Assembly (NCBI GenBank): GCA_009103225.1
Contig: RHPI01000585.1
Coordinates: 285,061 to 349,060, forward strand
DNA: 64,000 nt
Origin: Chlorokybus atmophyticus
Taxonomy: Eukaryota > Streptophyta > Chlorokybophyceae > Chlorokybales > Chlorokybaceae
Reading direction: 5' to 3'
Shown: positions 32,968-45,200 of the stretch, one piece after another
Numbering within the stretch: position 1 is the first letter of the stretch
How the letters are laid out: each line of letters opens with the position of its first letter
Made by a program: the position numbers and the translations under genes
Notes under the pieces: generated by a model
What the model was told of the DNA's origin: nothing
Seen by the model: the letters and a program-made list of their open reading frames with translations, nothing else
Databases searched by the model: none

Positions 32968-35266
32968 ATGGCCAGTAAAAAGGCTGTCCGCTTCGCCAAG
33001 GACATTAGTACTAAGCTGGGAATTAACTTGCAACTAGCCAGTAAGAGGAACACCTTTTATAGGAACAACCGCCTTTGCAGCCAACAGAGTTCCCTACCCT
33101 TACCGGAGCAGGCTGATGTCGTCCAGCACCGTATGGTTGATGACCAGCCCAATGAGGCTGTCAACCCTCAGCCCGCCCATGAAAATCCGGCCATGCTCGG
33201 GCAGCATAGCAACATCATCCAGCAGCATGAGCAGTAAGTTGACCACGCTGTTGTACCTGGCGTACTGCTCTTCATTGAGTATACATGACAGTATGCATGC
33301 CACTAACAATAGGAATGCTGTACATAAACAGCCTTCACCATGCTAAGAGACTGTCGATCAACTTAGTGCACTTGCTGCCTTGCCTTGTGATCTCCACTGT
33401 CAGCCGATGGTGCCATTGCATGTGGTGTGTAACTGACTACAAGATTGCTTCAGGCATCCCGTGCTTGGACATCCGATTGTTGGTTTGGCCGGCACCTGCA
33501 ATGAAGCGGCAGCTACACTTTACGAAAGGGAACAGTCAGGTGGACAGCCGACTTTCGATGTTGCCAGCACCAGCAGTGCCGCGACACTCCACTTCAACAT
33601 CAGGCTGATCCACAGCCAACTGTCAACATGCCCAGCTCCAGCAGCGCCGCAACTGCTCCACTTCAGCATCAGTCGGATCGATAGCCGACTGCTGACATGC
33701 CAATTGAAGACATGTTTGAGCCTCTTGGTAGCGATGAGGATGATTCAGAACAGCAAGAAGTGTCCTACACAATTTGCTCTTGCCCGAGGTGCCGTGACAA
33801 GGTGAGCAATCAACTTGTTGCGCGCACAGTTGTCGTACTGTAGCTGCCCATGTCTGGGAATGCTGCATGCCTGCGACTGTCCGTAGCCCACTGCACCATG
33901 CGCGCACGTTCAGCATTGCCATCCATGCTACCTACATTGACAGTCGTATGTTGCGATTGGGCAGTGGGTTGAGTTGGAGACTTCATTGGCTCACATGCGA
34001 CTGGACGAGGCAGCGCAAAAAAGTATGCACCCACCGCCAATGCCTTCAGCGCAATGTGATGCACCTCAACCCGGCATTTCTCGTCAACAACAGTCCTCGG
34101 AAACACCCACGCAAAACATGTGAGACAAGTTCATGTCGTTGCTGACAAACTTGGAGGACTCTCATGCACAGCAATCACTGATCAACAACGTGCTGAAGAC
34201 TGTTTTGGGTGCCGAAGACTCCATTGTACAGCTGGCCAAGCATCCCGCCTACGACCACAATCAGCTCCGTAACGATCTCCATGCCTTGCTCGGCCAGCGC
34301 AACCCCTCCGAGCCGGCTGACATCACGGCCATCGATGCATTGCTGACTTCCATCGGAATGCCAGAGTCACAAAGATATACAGCATGCACACGATGCAATT
34401 ATCTCTTTCCAGATGCCTATTCATCAGGCTGCAGTGACTGCGAGGACAGCTGCCAAGACGACAGTCGCCACAAGATTCTGAAACGCTTGTGGGAACAGCC
34501 GTGCGGAGGCGAATGCGGGCGCACGCGCAAGGAGTGTATAGAGTTTCTATACACGCCCATTAGTCCAAGACTCGGTCCGTGGCTGCAAGTTCCTTCGATC
34601 GCATATGACAACCTTGCTGCTTGGCGAGACAAAGACACCTGGCTCGACGTGCCAGCTAACCAGCCCCCAGTGCCTCAATGGGAAGATTGGCATGGCAGCA
34701 AGTGGAGAGAGCTGTCTTCTTTTTGTGACTGCACGAAGACCATTCCTCTGCCAAACAAATGCGATTGTGGACGCTACAATGATAACATTGACATGTCCTA
34801 GCACATGGATGGTTATTAAAAATGGCATTGCGAATGCTCATATGACAATGAAGAGGCTGCGCAGTGTACTGGAGACCTGCGCAACATTGCGCTCATGCTG
34901 CATAGTGATGGTTTTAGCTGCGCATCAACTACAAAGCGGAGCAGCCTTGTCATCAACGTTGTTGTACTCAACGGAGGCAAGCGCGTCAGCTCACAGGCTT
35001 CTTTCGTCATGCCCGTGGTGTTTGTCCCAGTTGACGAGCTACTCGACGCTGACAAGGACTGTCTAAACCCGTTTATGAAGCCCATGCTGGATGAGTTGGA
35101 GGATTTGTACGCCATGGGCTTCCCTACGCACGACGGTTTGGACTCCAGCCAGGTGGACATCAAGCTCCCTCATCGATCGGCCGGTACGCTTGATACATCT
35201 GTTCACAAGACCTCATGCGCAATGCTGTGTAATGTATGCGAATGTCAACATCGCCTGTCAACTTAA
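32968..35266 (+). CDS. Element gene A: possible CACTA/Plavaka-type transposase region
   Basis: Exons on the plus strand. The first, 32,968-33,231 (MASKKAVRFAKDISTKLGIN, donor GAGCA|gtaagt). The next, ending near 33,800, with EPLGSDEDDSEQQEVSYTIC and SCPRCRDK before gtgagc. The next, from about 33,970, encodes VELETSLAHMRLDEAAQKS, meets an in-frame TGA at 34,121-34,123, then DKFMSLLTNLEDSHAQQSL onward. The large part has a cysteine-rich segment (YTACTRCNYLFPD, SGCSDCEDSCQDD, EQPCGGECGRTRKECIEFLY), then a tail beginning TPISPRLGPWLQ. A last piece (34,890-35,266) has NPFMKPMLDELEDLYAMGF after DGFSCASTTKRSS. This layout (Cys pairs, short acidic stretch, then a D-containing core with a P-x2-D/E-E-L-x2-L tail) resembles TNP2/Plavaka transposases. 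The match is by eye only, and the catalytic residues cannot be confirmed. Confidence 0.45.
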
Positions 35267-38200
35267 TACCCATTGTAATGAATCGAGCAGAGTAAGCACA
35301 GTCCATTGAGGGCTGTGCAAAAACAACCGGCCGCACTTGAGGTGGACTCCAGCTGCTGCACCCGTTTCAACAGACTGGCGTTGCGCTGATGGTACTCGTG
35401 AAGCACCGCATCGGTGGAGCGCCAACGGTTCTCTGCGTCTGCCGCCATGGTGGTCATCGATGCGTTTGATGCTGCCGCCTCCTTCTGCGCCTGAAGCAAC
35501 TGCCGGCGCAGACTGTCAACCTCCTCAGCATTGGATTTTGCTGCCAACTCCCTTTGCCGCCGCAGCTCCTCAGCACTGGATACCGCCGCCAACTCCCTTT
35601 GCTGCAGCTCCTCAGCATGGGCTTTTGCTGCCAACTCCCTTTGCTGCAGCTCCTGTAGCTGCTGCCGCAGCAGTTTGTCTTCACGGGTGAAGTTGTCAGC
35701 CAGCAGCCTACGCTGCCGGTGTGACTCCTCCAGATTGTTGAGAGCACGTTCAAGTTGCTTCTTGCGCATCTCATTGACGTTGCGCATGAAATCCTGCAAG
35801 ACCGTGTGATTGGTCTGTGCCCGCTCGTTGGCATCCTGCATTAGCAAAACAAGAAGTGAGTCCACACACTAGCCAGCAGAGCATTGCCAACATACATCAA
35901 ACTCTGTGACAGTCGTCAACGACCATTGAGGACTGTCAACAGTTTGTGCCCATGCGGGCGCAAAATGTATGCTGCAAGCCTTGTTGACAGCCCATGTTTT
36001 TATAAACTGTATCTTTATTGCAGATGCCAGGTTTTGCACGGCTTGCAACGCAGCGTCGAAGTCGGCGGCGTGCACGCTATCGGCTTCTCGTATCTTCACA
36101 AGCGCCTCGGGCTCAGCGCTGGGAGTCAGGTCCTGGGTGGCATTTTGCAGAGGTAGAGGCGGCCGGCCCTGTGGCGTACTTGGTGTTGGCGTATTCGCTG
36201 GTGGTGTCGGACCTGCGACAACTTTTCGCAGATGTTCTCCGAACGAAGAGCCTGATAGCTGCAAGGTTGATAGCTGCAAGTTTCTGGTAGGGGTGGACTG
36301 ACCAGTTGATGGCGTGGTTGATTGTGGAGTTCCTTCTGTGGCTGCTGGCAGTAACTGGCGCTGCTTTTTGGGCGGTGGTGGAGTAAGAGGAGGGGGATCT
36401 TCTGTTCTCCTGGCAGGTAGCTTGGGACTGTCAACACGTGGAGGGTCTGGGGCTTGCGTACTGGTGCCAGCTGGCGTACTAGTACCAGGGGGAGGTGCCG
36501 GTGGGCCATGGGGATTGTGAGGGGGAGGGGACGGTGGGCCATGGGGGTTGTGAGTGGGACTGTGAGGGGGACTGTCCTTTGGCCTGTCAGACCGCATGGG
36601 CCTTGGACCAGTGGTGGGTGGACGCATGTTGGCACGCCCGAGCCAAGTCCACAGGGGATGCGAATCAATCTCTATATCACTCATGGGGTTCACAGGTTCA
36701 GGCCTAGCAGGCATCGCCTGAGCCGCAGTGGAAGGCTCCGTCATGGCTTCCAATGCACGTGCTGCATTAGCCTCTTTGTCCAGCTCCCCCTTCTTCTCCT
36801 CGTGCTCGATTTGCTCGTCGACGATAACACGCAGCGTTATCGTCAACGAGCAGATCGAGCACGAGGAGCTTCTTTCGCCTTTTTGAAGAATAGCTGTTAT
36901 CTTCTTCTCCCAATGCTTTTCCCTTTCCTCTTGCTGCAGTTCAAGCGATACAGCCTGCCGGGTAAGAGCTTTCTCTCTGGCAGCCATGCCAAGTGTCTGA
37001 GCTTGGTGCGCCTCGACTGTCTTGGTGTAGATGGCGGCTATTTTCTCCTGCAAACAAAGGTCATAAGTTAGGGCTATGTGTGGAATGTTTGGTGACCTAC
37101 ATGGCAACGTACCCTGAGCACATTCTCTTGTGTAATCCGTAGCTCTAAGTCTCTAATGACTTCTTTGAGGTCGTCTACTTGTCTGTTTGCTGCCTCTTTC
37201 ATTTCATAGGCAGCGTCATGCACAGCTTTACAGAAGTGAACAGATATTTGGCGCTGGACATGACCTTCAGGGTCTATCTGTTGACAGATGTGCATACTCT
37301 ATTGGTTGTTGGCATGCAATCCGCGGTGCAGTTCACGAACTGCACGGCGATTTGCATGCCAACAACAGACTGTCAATGTACATGCCCTGCCTCTACAAGA
37401 ATACATAACTTGCCATTGATCTGGTGCGCTTCAGCTTGACAGCACGGGTGAGCAACCGCCTGGAATACGCCCTGGCACTCTCGCCCGGCTCCCTTGGCGC
37501 CTTGCTCGTTACCAGCCACATAGCGTCCTCCATGGCCAGCCCCCAGCCATATACAAACTTCTGCGCAACATCTTCCATTCTCCACAGTTGGGTCTGCAAC
37601 CAAAAGGCCGGTTAGTGTCCTGTAACAGATTGACAGTTTGCATTGATAGTCTGGCATTGACAGCTGCCTAACAAGCAAGCATGCATGCAACAATGCAACC
37701 ACTTACTTTGTCTGCCCATCAGGTGGCCCACGGAAAGGGTCATAGTCCAGTAGTAGCTCCTCTCTTGCCTGTATGTCCTTGATCGCATACACAGTGACAG
37801 CTGGCTTGCCAGCGTCGTCGAAGTCCGACCAGAGCATGGCGTTGGGCTCACGTTGTTGCTCGTGTACGGAATTGATGTAAGCTGCCACATTGCCAGTGCG
37901 GGGGTGGCCATCGACAATAACCTGATGTTTGTTGGGTTTTTTTTGCGGGAACAGGTTGACGTAATATCGTTTGTGGTATTGAAAGCCGGTTGTTAGCTGG
38001 CAACTGCGGAAGACATCCCGCTGCTCCTGGTATGTGAACCATTTGCCGTCGTATGGCATCAAGTACTCTTCTGCGAAGTTGCACACAGGTCATCGGTAAT
38101 AAGCACAGGTGTATGCACAAACACATCGCGTATACACGTGCACGCACCGTTCGCTATGTCCTAGCGGGCGGGAAACAGTCCAACACGAGTAGTTGTGGAG

Positions 38201-39549
38201 TCCTTGATCTCCCAGTTGTGCAGGTAATATTTGAACTCCTCTTCGACCGGAATGCTTGTGGATGCTTTCACATCCTTCAAATAGTTCAGCCGCCACAGCT
38301 GGTGCTTGTCTCCAGCTCCACGATAGATGAGCTTCAGGTTGGGAATCTCATTGTCAGTCTGTTTGAAGCAGTGGTCAGTTGCAATGCTTTGAGAGCCACA
38401 CAGATGACAGTCTTGCTTGACAGTCCTCAACACACATGACAGATGACAGTCTTGCTTGACAGTTCTCTAAGCGGGGGGCTGATGTCGTCCANTGCAACAT
38501 ATTCTTACCCTAAAAATATCGTCCGACAGGTTGGGTGGCTGTGTGGTGCCCGTGGAACTGTAGCGTTTTACTTCAAACCTCTGCATCTCTTGAAGAGCTG
38601 CACGGAACTCTTCTTTGGGATCGACCGCAGGTCCTTTGCCGCGTTGCTGTGCGGAGGATTTACGCAATGGTGGACTTGTTGAGACATCTGCAGTCTCCTC
38701 CGAGTCTGCCTCCTCGCTTCCTTCCGGCTCCTGTTGTTGTTGCTGTTGCTGTTGATGCTGCTGCTGCGCCTGCTCCGCTTGCTCCTCTTCCACCTCCAAC
38801 TGCGTATTGCGAGGCCAAAAGATATACTGCCTTGACAGCCGTCCCGCTTCGTCCCACAGTTCTTGCGTCTGTAACCTTGGGTAAGTAAGAATGCCGCGAT
38901 AATTGGTGTACAAATGCATCAACTCACCCATCCTGGGATGGCCATGACTTCTGCCATTTTGTAGTACTTCAGCACCGCGACATGTGGGTGAGGGTGGGCC
39001 GGGAATTGATCCTTCTGCAATACGCTGCTGGTGAGTTTCTCGTGCAATGGGACATGTCACGCAAATGTCAGTTGATAACTAGGCTGGTAGATAAAAATGC
39101 ATGCATAGCAAGTGACATGCACAGGATCCCAGCAGCGACTGTCAATGCGATGCGCTATGCGCCATAGCACATAGCATTGACAGCCCATGCATGTCGTAAA
39201 TAAATCTTGATTGTTGAACGTTCTGACCTTGATGGCTTGCTGATATTGAAGCCCCATAGCCTTGCACACATCCTGGTCCTTCCTACTGCCCCAGTTGTTG
39301 ATCATGCGCACGCATCGGCACACCAGCGTGTTGAAGTGCTGTCCGATTTTGGTGGGCTTGGTCTCTCCCCCGGTTGGTTGACCCCTTGCATCACGGTGAC
39401 CAGCTTGCACATTGCACATGCCAAACGGGCAACCCCAAATAACCGGCGCCTCTGTGGACGCCCGCTTTCGTTCCATGATGTCCAACTGCCTAGCAATCCT
39501 TCTCCTAGCGACTGTCTTGTACAACTCCTCACAGCTCCGCACACCTCTC
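35263..39549 (-). CDS. Element gene B: SET-domain, coiled-coil, proline-rich protein
   Basis: Minus-strand multi-exon gene, convergent with gene A. From the N-terminus: a Cys-containing exon ending near 39,228 (NTLVCRCVRMINNWGSRKDQ); an exon with a Gln/Glu tract (38,517-39,035; 11 consecutive Gln near 38,730); the SET domain across 38,160-38,345 (VEEEFKYYLHNWEIKD, TTTRVGLFPAR) and 37,707-38,070 (GNVAAYINSVHEQQREPNAM, AREELLLDYDPF); an exon with QLWRMEDVAQKFVYGWGLA; coiled coils; a proline-rich low-complexity region (36,100-36,650); and a terminal coiled coil with repeated LQQRELAAKAHAEE units (35,300-35,840), ending at 35,263. SET domains transfer methyl groups to protein lysines, often histones; the INS...PNA and LLLDYD motifs are the cofactor/active-site part. 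An in-frame TAG (38,161-38,163) lies inside the SET start, between VGLFPAR and DIANG. Exon ends are approximate. Confidence 0.55.
36796..36868. repeat. Foldback with arms of about 32 bp in a gene B exon
   Basis: tcctcgtgctcgatttgctcgtcgacgataac and its inverse gttatcgtcaacgagcagatcgagcacgagga, separated by about seven bases. The left arm encodes IVDEQIEHEE on the minus strand, so the right arm is an inverted duplication of coding sequence. A second hairpin (ttgttggcatgcaa...ttgcatgccaacaa) lies at 37,305-37,366. Confidence 0.7.
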
Positions 39550-40219
39550 CTCGCTTTACCCTGCGCCCTGAGCTACACCCACACCCACACCCACAACCAC
39601 AACCACCACAACCACAACAACAGCAAACTATACTAGCGAGACCATGCAACGGCTATATACGCTGCCAACCTCCCGTCCAATCTATAATGTCCCATCAATG
39701 ACATCCGCCAAGTTGGTGAGTCCCTAGCCCTAACACTGCTAACCCTTGACAGCCGCCTTGTAAATTCTACACAATTTGTTGCTAGCAGTGCGTTTGGCGT
39801 CGATTCGACGTCAAATAAATGACAACCCCAAATATATAAGGTGAGTGCAGGGATTGACAGCCGCGTCACTAGCTTTGTGAGTTCTATTAACTATGTCGCA
39901 CTGCATTTGGCACTGCACAATTGTGGCTTGTGCGGCGGTCATATTGCTTATGCAGCTCGTGCGACTGTCCGTATGAAACACAGTAGGACTTGACAGTCCT
40001 AGTGAATGAGTAGTGAGTTCGCTTGCGAGTTTGCATGCGCCCTGGTTGTGTGTTGCTTGAAAATTTGCACTAGTCGTTTGTGGTTTGCTGCTTGAGCTGT
40101 CAGCGCTTACCTGAAAGGTGTTTGTTTTGCTTTGAAGCTTGCATGCCTTGTTGATTGCGCGCTGAGTCACTGTCTGTGCACTAAGTTCGGTTGGTTGTTC
40201 AGGCTGTTCAACTGACATT
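39550..40219. promoter_or_regulatory. Divergent promoter region between genes B and C
   Basis: The 670 bp between the start of gene B (minus) and the ATG of gene C (40,220, plus). It holds CA/AAC-type simple repeats (39,575-39,630), a TATA-like aaatatataagg at 39,829-39,840 and several gacagtc/gactgtc motifs. A shared promoter is inferred from the layout only. Confidence 0.4.
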
Positions 40220-41757
40220 ATGGCTACTTGGGAGGGCAGCGAACTGCCTGCTGTAGCTGATTGCTTCAGGGCCAAGGGCAACCATTTGCTGGGCAAGGTG
40301 ATAGGCCAGCAGTTGTTGATGAAGGAGGAGTACAAGCATATGCGCACAACGCTGATGGTCAACCTGGAGAAGCTGAAGAAGGAGATGTTAAGCAAGTGGC
40401 CACTACCTCAAGGTATGAAGGGCAAGGACTTCAAGATGAATGCCGAGCACCGGCAGGAGCTCGACGAAGTATGCGAGGCGGTCTTGCAGCAGTCACTTCC
40501 ACTGGTCTTTGACGCAAACCACACGCACACGTGGACAAAAGGTGAGCTGCTTTATTGGTGACATCTGCTATTTTACAGGAACTTGAATTCAGCTGTGTTG
40601 AAGTCAGCTTTCAAGCATGTCGTTTAGCTTTCAGTTCACTCACTGTCTGCTTAGCTGTCTTGCCGTTGATAGTCCTTGCCCTGGTTGCTATGTTTGTGCT
40701 TGTTGATTCATTGACCAATTGCGATATGCTGTCTTTGAGGCTGTCTTGTGCTAGATGCCATCTTGCAACAGCTGAAAATGCTGTATTGGAGCTGTCTTGC
40801 CATTGACAGTCCTTGCCGTTTGTACTTTGCTGTACTCTTATCTGCTTGTGTTGCAGCACAAATCAAGCGACATGTACTGGTGCTGCAGTACTCCGTTGGC
40901 GCGAAGTGTGGCAGTGGTACCAGGAAGAGCGTCCAAGAACGCAATGAGGCCAAGAAGCAAAGGCGTGCCAGCGACATGGAAGCTGCACAAGGCAGCCGCG
41001 CTGCTCAAGCTGGAGCTGGCTGGGGCATGACATTTGTCTGGGGAGGGACATGAGGGCCAACCAGCAGGTGGTCATGCTTGCGCCTTTAACCGCTCTTCCT
41101 CTCATAAACGCTCAGTACCGGGCCACTTGGCTAAAAGAGAGGTAAGCAACCATGGTGCTGTCGGTCGACTGTCGGTCCTGTTGTACTGTTTTGCTGAGCT
41201 GCTGCCTCCATGCTAGCTTAACACATGGTGCCTGCTACTCTGAATGCTACTCTGCGTGTCACGACATGGGTGCGGACGGATATGCTGAAGATCAGGTGTT
41301 CGACATTTGCAACAACGCAGTAGTTGTTGGCGTCGCCACCATTGATTCCGTATGCGAGCCAGACCAACCAATGCGCACGAATCTAGTCTCTGTTAACCGC
41401 TGGATGGCAATGAGAAATGAGGATGGCAACCTTGCCGTTAAACTACATGTGAAAGAAAGGCATTTTCTCTATTGCACGCCGACAAGCAGCTGCCATGGTG
41501 GGCGTACTCTGGAGGTACATTGCTTGCTGTGGATATGCACATGCTCCTGCTGTGACTGTATGGTGTAGTGCATGAGCATTTCTTGTGTTAAACACAACAA
41601 CATGCAGAGCAGGGAGATGGAGTGGCCCATGATGTTCTTGGCCAGCGGAGGCATCTGCCCCTGTGAGGCATGCACTAACGATGAGCGCATTGCGGTGCCG
41701 GGTTGCATCAAGGACCGGCTGCCTACGCCCGCAGCCAGGCACAGCACAGACATAGAG
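40220..41757 (+). CDS. Element gene C, exons before the chromovirus (unknown function)
   Basis: Exon 1, 40,220-40,541, begins MATWEGSELPAVADCFRAKG, with a basic amphipathic segment (NLEKLKKEMLSKWPLPQGMK) and ends phase 1. Exon 2, 40,868-41,141, has VLRWREVWQWYQEERPRTQ, an in-frame TGA (40,945-40,947), then DMRANQQVVMLAPLTALPLI, and ends phase 2. Exon 3, 41,217-41,514, joins in phase and is Cys-rich at its start (CYSECYSACHDMGADGY), then VFDICNNAVVVGVATIDSV. Exon 4, 41,608-41,757, has FLASGGICPCEACTNDERI. Phases agree at every junction. No domain is recognised; the paired cysteines suggest metal binding. Exons 5 and 6 lie beyond the chromovirus. Confidence 0.5.
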
Positions 41758-41786
41758 GTTAATAAGCGCTGTTGTTAGGCTGCTGT

Positions 41787-42125
41787 TGTCAGGAGAGAGG
41801 GTGTGCCCCTCCTCCCTTTAATCCCCTACCCCAACACCACCACCAGCCTCGCCGCCGCCGCCGCTACTGCCGGGGCAGATGCCAGAGCAAAAGATGCTCT
41901 GGCTATGGCGGCCGCTGCGTTAGCAGCGCCGCCATGCAGCTGATATCAACATGAGACTCATGTCTCATGTCGATATCAGTGTTATAGTTAAGTAACACTA
42001 CATTAGGGCCTTAACACTAGGTTAACGGCCCTAATAAGGCTTAATAGGCTGTATAATCCCGTTGGGACCCTTATCTAATCCTAAATAAGGGCGGGGAACC
42101 TCTATGGAGGTAGCACACCGTTACA
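41787..42125 (-). repeat. 3' LTR of the chromovirus
   Basis: On the minus strand it begins TGTAACGGTGTGCTACC and ends CTCTCCTGACA. Contains a gccgccgccgccgc stretch, the inverted pair gcggccgctgcgttagcagcgccgcc and the palindromic catgagactcatgtctcatg. Confidence 0.85.
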
Positions 42126-42247
42126 TTCCCCCCCACTTAGGTTTCAATGTCCTCATTGAAGGGTTAGCAAAGCCCCATCACGAGTCACAAAACGAAAGCA
42201 GTGAGAGAACCAGGGCCGAAGCGGTAAAGATGTCTGCCAGCACCCTT

Positions 42248-45200
42248 TTACCGTTCGCGTGTGGACACAGTACTCCAGTACCCCCGAAGAACCTCTTGGC
42301 AGTTGGTAAGATTCCTTTCGGGCTCCCATGTATTGTGTTCAACACCATACCCTTTCCATTTCACCAAGTAGGACGGCGCGCGTCCGCGTCGAGGCTTACG
42401 GTGACTTAGGATTGCTTCCACCTCATACTCAAATGTATTGTCACCATCCACTGCGACTGGGGGTGGAGGAGGTTGAACCCGACCGTCTGATCGGTACGGT
42501 TTCAGTACACTCACATGAAACACATTGTGAATTCGTATCGACATTGGTAAATCCAAACGATACGCGTGAGTGCCGACCCGATCAATCACTTTGAAAGGGC
42601 CTATCCAGCGAGGGAAAAACTTGCGGGTACCCACTCCCTTGATGGATACGTTTTTGGTACTTAAAAGCACCGAACAGCCCACATCGTAGTTGGCCTCTCT
42701 ACGATGCGCATCAGCTTGGGCTTTTTGTCTGTCTTGCGCTGCGCGCAGACAGTCTTTTGCCAACGCTAACCTATCCTGCATGGCCGAAGCCATCTCGCGC
42801 GCTGCAGGTACGCGAGTCACGTCAGTAGCGGGCAACTTAATGTTCGCAGGACTCAGTGGATGCACTCCGTAATTCAAGAAGAACGGAGTCTCCTGCACAC
42901 TCTCTTGCCATGCATTATTGATCGCAAATTCAGCCATTGGGAGATAAATATCCCAATCACTCTGATTCGGGCTCACATAATGCCGGATGGTTTCCTCAAT
43001 CACTTGATTGGCGCGTTCTGTTTGACCATCCGTCTGTGGATGGTAAGCAGTGCTCATGTTCTGCTGAATGTGTAAGAAGCTGCATAGCGACTTCCAAAAC
43101 TGAGCCACAAATCGCGGATCGCGATCTGACACGAAGTTGCGGGGCAAGCCATGCAACTTGAACACAGACGCGACAAAAACCATCGCCAACTCACGGGAGC
43201 CTATCTCCGTGCGACAAGGGACAATGTGGACCATTTTTGTTAAACGATCCACGAAAACTGCAACCGCAGTGTGACCTAATGCTGTCTCTGGGAGCTCAGT
43301 AATTAAGTCCATACTCACACTTTCCCATTTGCCATCAGGAACAGGCAAAGGTCGCAGCAACCCAGCGGGTTTCTGACGTAACGGCTTGTCACGCTGACAT
43401 TTGTCACAGGTGTCAACATAACGCTTTACGTCAACAGGCAACGATGGCCACCAGTACAGCTGTTGCGCTGCCTTGGTAGTCTTGCGATTTCCAAAGTGCC
43501 CAGCGTACGGTGGGTCGTGTACATCAGCTATGCATTGCATGCGTAGCCCAGCATGGTCAGGTATCACCAAGCTAGCACCCATATAATACAAGTTGTCTCG
43601 TGCTTCAAGCTGTTGTATATTCTCTTGCCGTGAGAACCATGGGTCTAAGGAATACCCATGCAAAACAGATTGCACAAATGCATCATTAGCGGGCAATGTA
43701 ACTTGCGTCGCAAGCAATTGCGCACGCATAACTGCCAATAATGACGGACAGCGACTTAAAGGATCTGCCACATTAGTTCTGCCAGGCCGATATACCCATT
43801 CAAAAGTAAATCGCGACAGAAACTCATTCCAGCGAGCTTGCCTACGTGACAAGGTCAGCTGCGTTGAGAAGTATACTAATGGGTTGTGATCAGTCACCAC
43901 TGTGAACTGAACTCCCTCTAAGTAACATCGCCAAGTTTCGAGAGCATGTACGACACCAAGCAACTCTTGCTCAGTAGTAGTGTAGTTTACCTCCGCTGGG
44001 ATAAACTTCCTACTTTCATAAGCACATGGTCTGCCGTCTTGCAGTAGTACTGCACCACACCCAAGGGTGGAAGCATCACTGACCACAGTGAAATGTTTAT
44101 CCCAATTTGGCAATGCCAATACTGGAGCTGAAGTTAATGCTAACTTCACTTGTTGCATAGCAGCTTCTTGGTCTGACGTCCAAGAAAATGGCGCGTCCTT
44201 TCGCAACAATTTAGTCAAGGGCATTACAACTGTAGAATAACCCATCATAAATTTGCGAAAATAATTTGCCAATCCCAAAAATGATCTCAGTTGATGAATA
44301 TTTTTGGGTTGAGGCCAATTCTTGACAACTTGCACCTTGCGAGGGTCAGGCTTTACACCCGCACCACTCACAACATGTCCCAAGAATGGTAACTCCGATT
44401 TGCAAAAGTCACATTTTGCAAGGCTGGCAAATAAATGATGCTTCCGCAACAAAGTAAACACCGCTTCTAAGTGTTGCTTATGTTCCTCTTTGGTTTTACT
44501 AAAGACAATAATGTCATCCAAGTAAACCATAACATACTTGCCAAGTATATTACCGAAAATTTTATTCATTTCCTTCTGAAACACAGCAGGCGCATTCGTC
44601 AATCCAAAGGGTAGCACTTTGTATTGATAATGGCCCGAAGGTGTTCTGAAAGCTGTCTTATAGACATCAGCGGAATGAATTCGGATCTGATGATATCCAC
44701 TTGTCAGGTCTAATGTACTGAAGTATGCATTACCTGATAGTTTATCAAACACGTCATCAATCCGTGGCAACGGGTATCGATTTTTCACCGTGATTTTGTT
44801 TAAAGCACGATAGTCCACACACATGCGCAATTTTCCATTCTTTTTCATCACAAATAGGATGGGTGCGCCAAAGGGTGAAGAACTTGGTTCAATCAATCCT
44901 TTTTCCAATAACTCCTTGATTTGTGTTTCCATTTCCCCCCTTTCTCTAGGGCTTAGCCTATATATTGGCCGAAAAGGAGGATCACTATCAGGAATTAATG
45001 GTATAGTGTGTCCGACACCTCGGTCAGGAGGCAAGCCCGGCAACTCATCTGAGAACACATCTTGATATTCCTCAATGAGGTCTGCCACACCTTCAGTACT
45101 ACCCGGCGCAATGTCATCTGATGAAGACAAATGTACCAGAAAAGCCGGTGTGTTTTTGCGCAACGCACGTTTCACCTGTAGTGCCGTGAGTAACGCAGGG

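Noticed and set aside
34133-35266. TET/JBP or KDZ-type gene as the identity of element gene A
   Set aside because: No HxD iron-binding motif or other dioxygenase signature could be found; the Cys-rich layout fits TNP2/Plavaka better, though weakly.
37179-37439. Plus-strand frame opposite gene B
   Set aside because: Overlaps the coiled-coil exon on the minus strand and a hairpin; no motif.
38161-38163. Recoded TAG within the SET domain
   Set aside because: Other nonsense codons in the same element include TGA as well as TAG, and intact elements here end normally, so simple decay or error is more likely than recoding.
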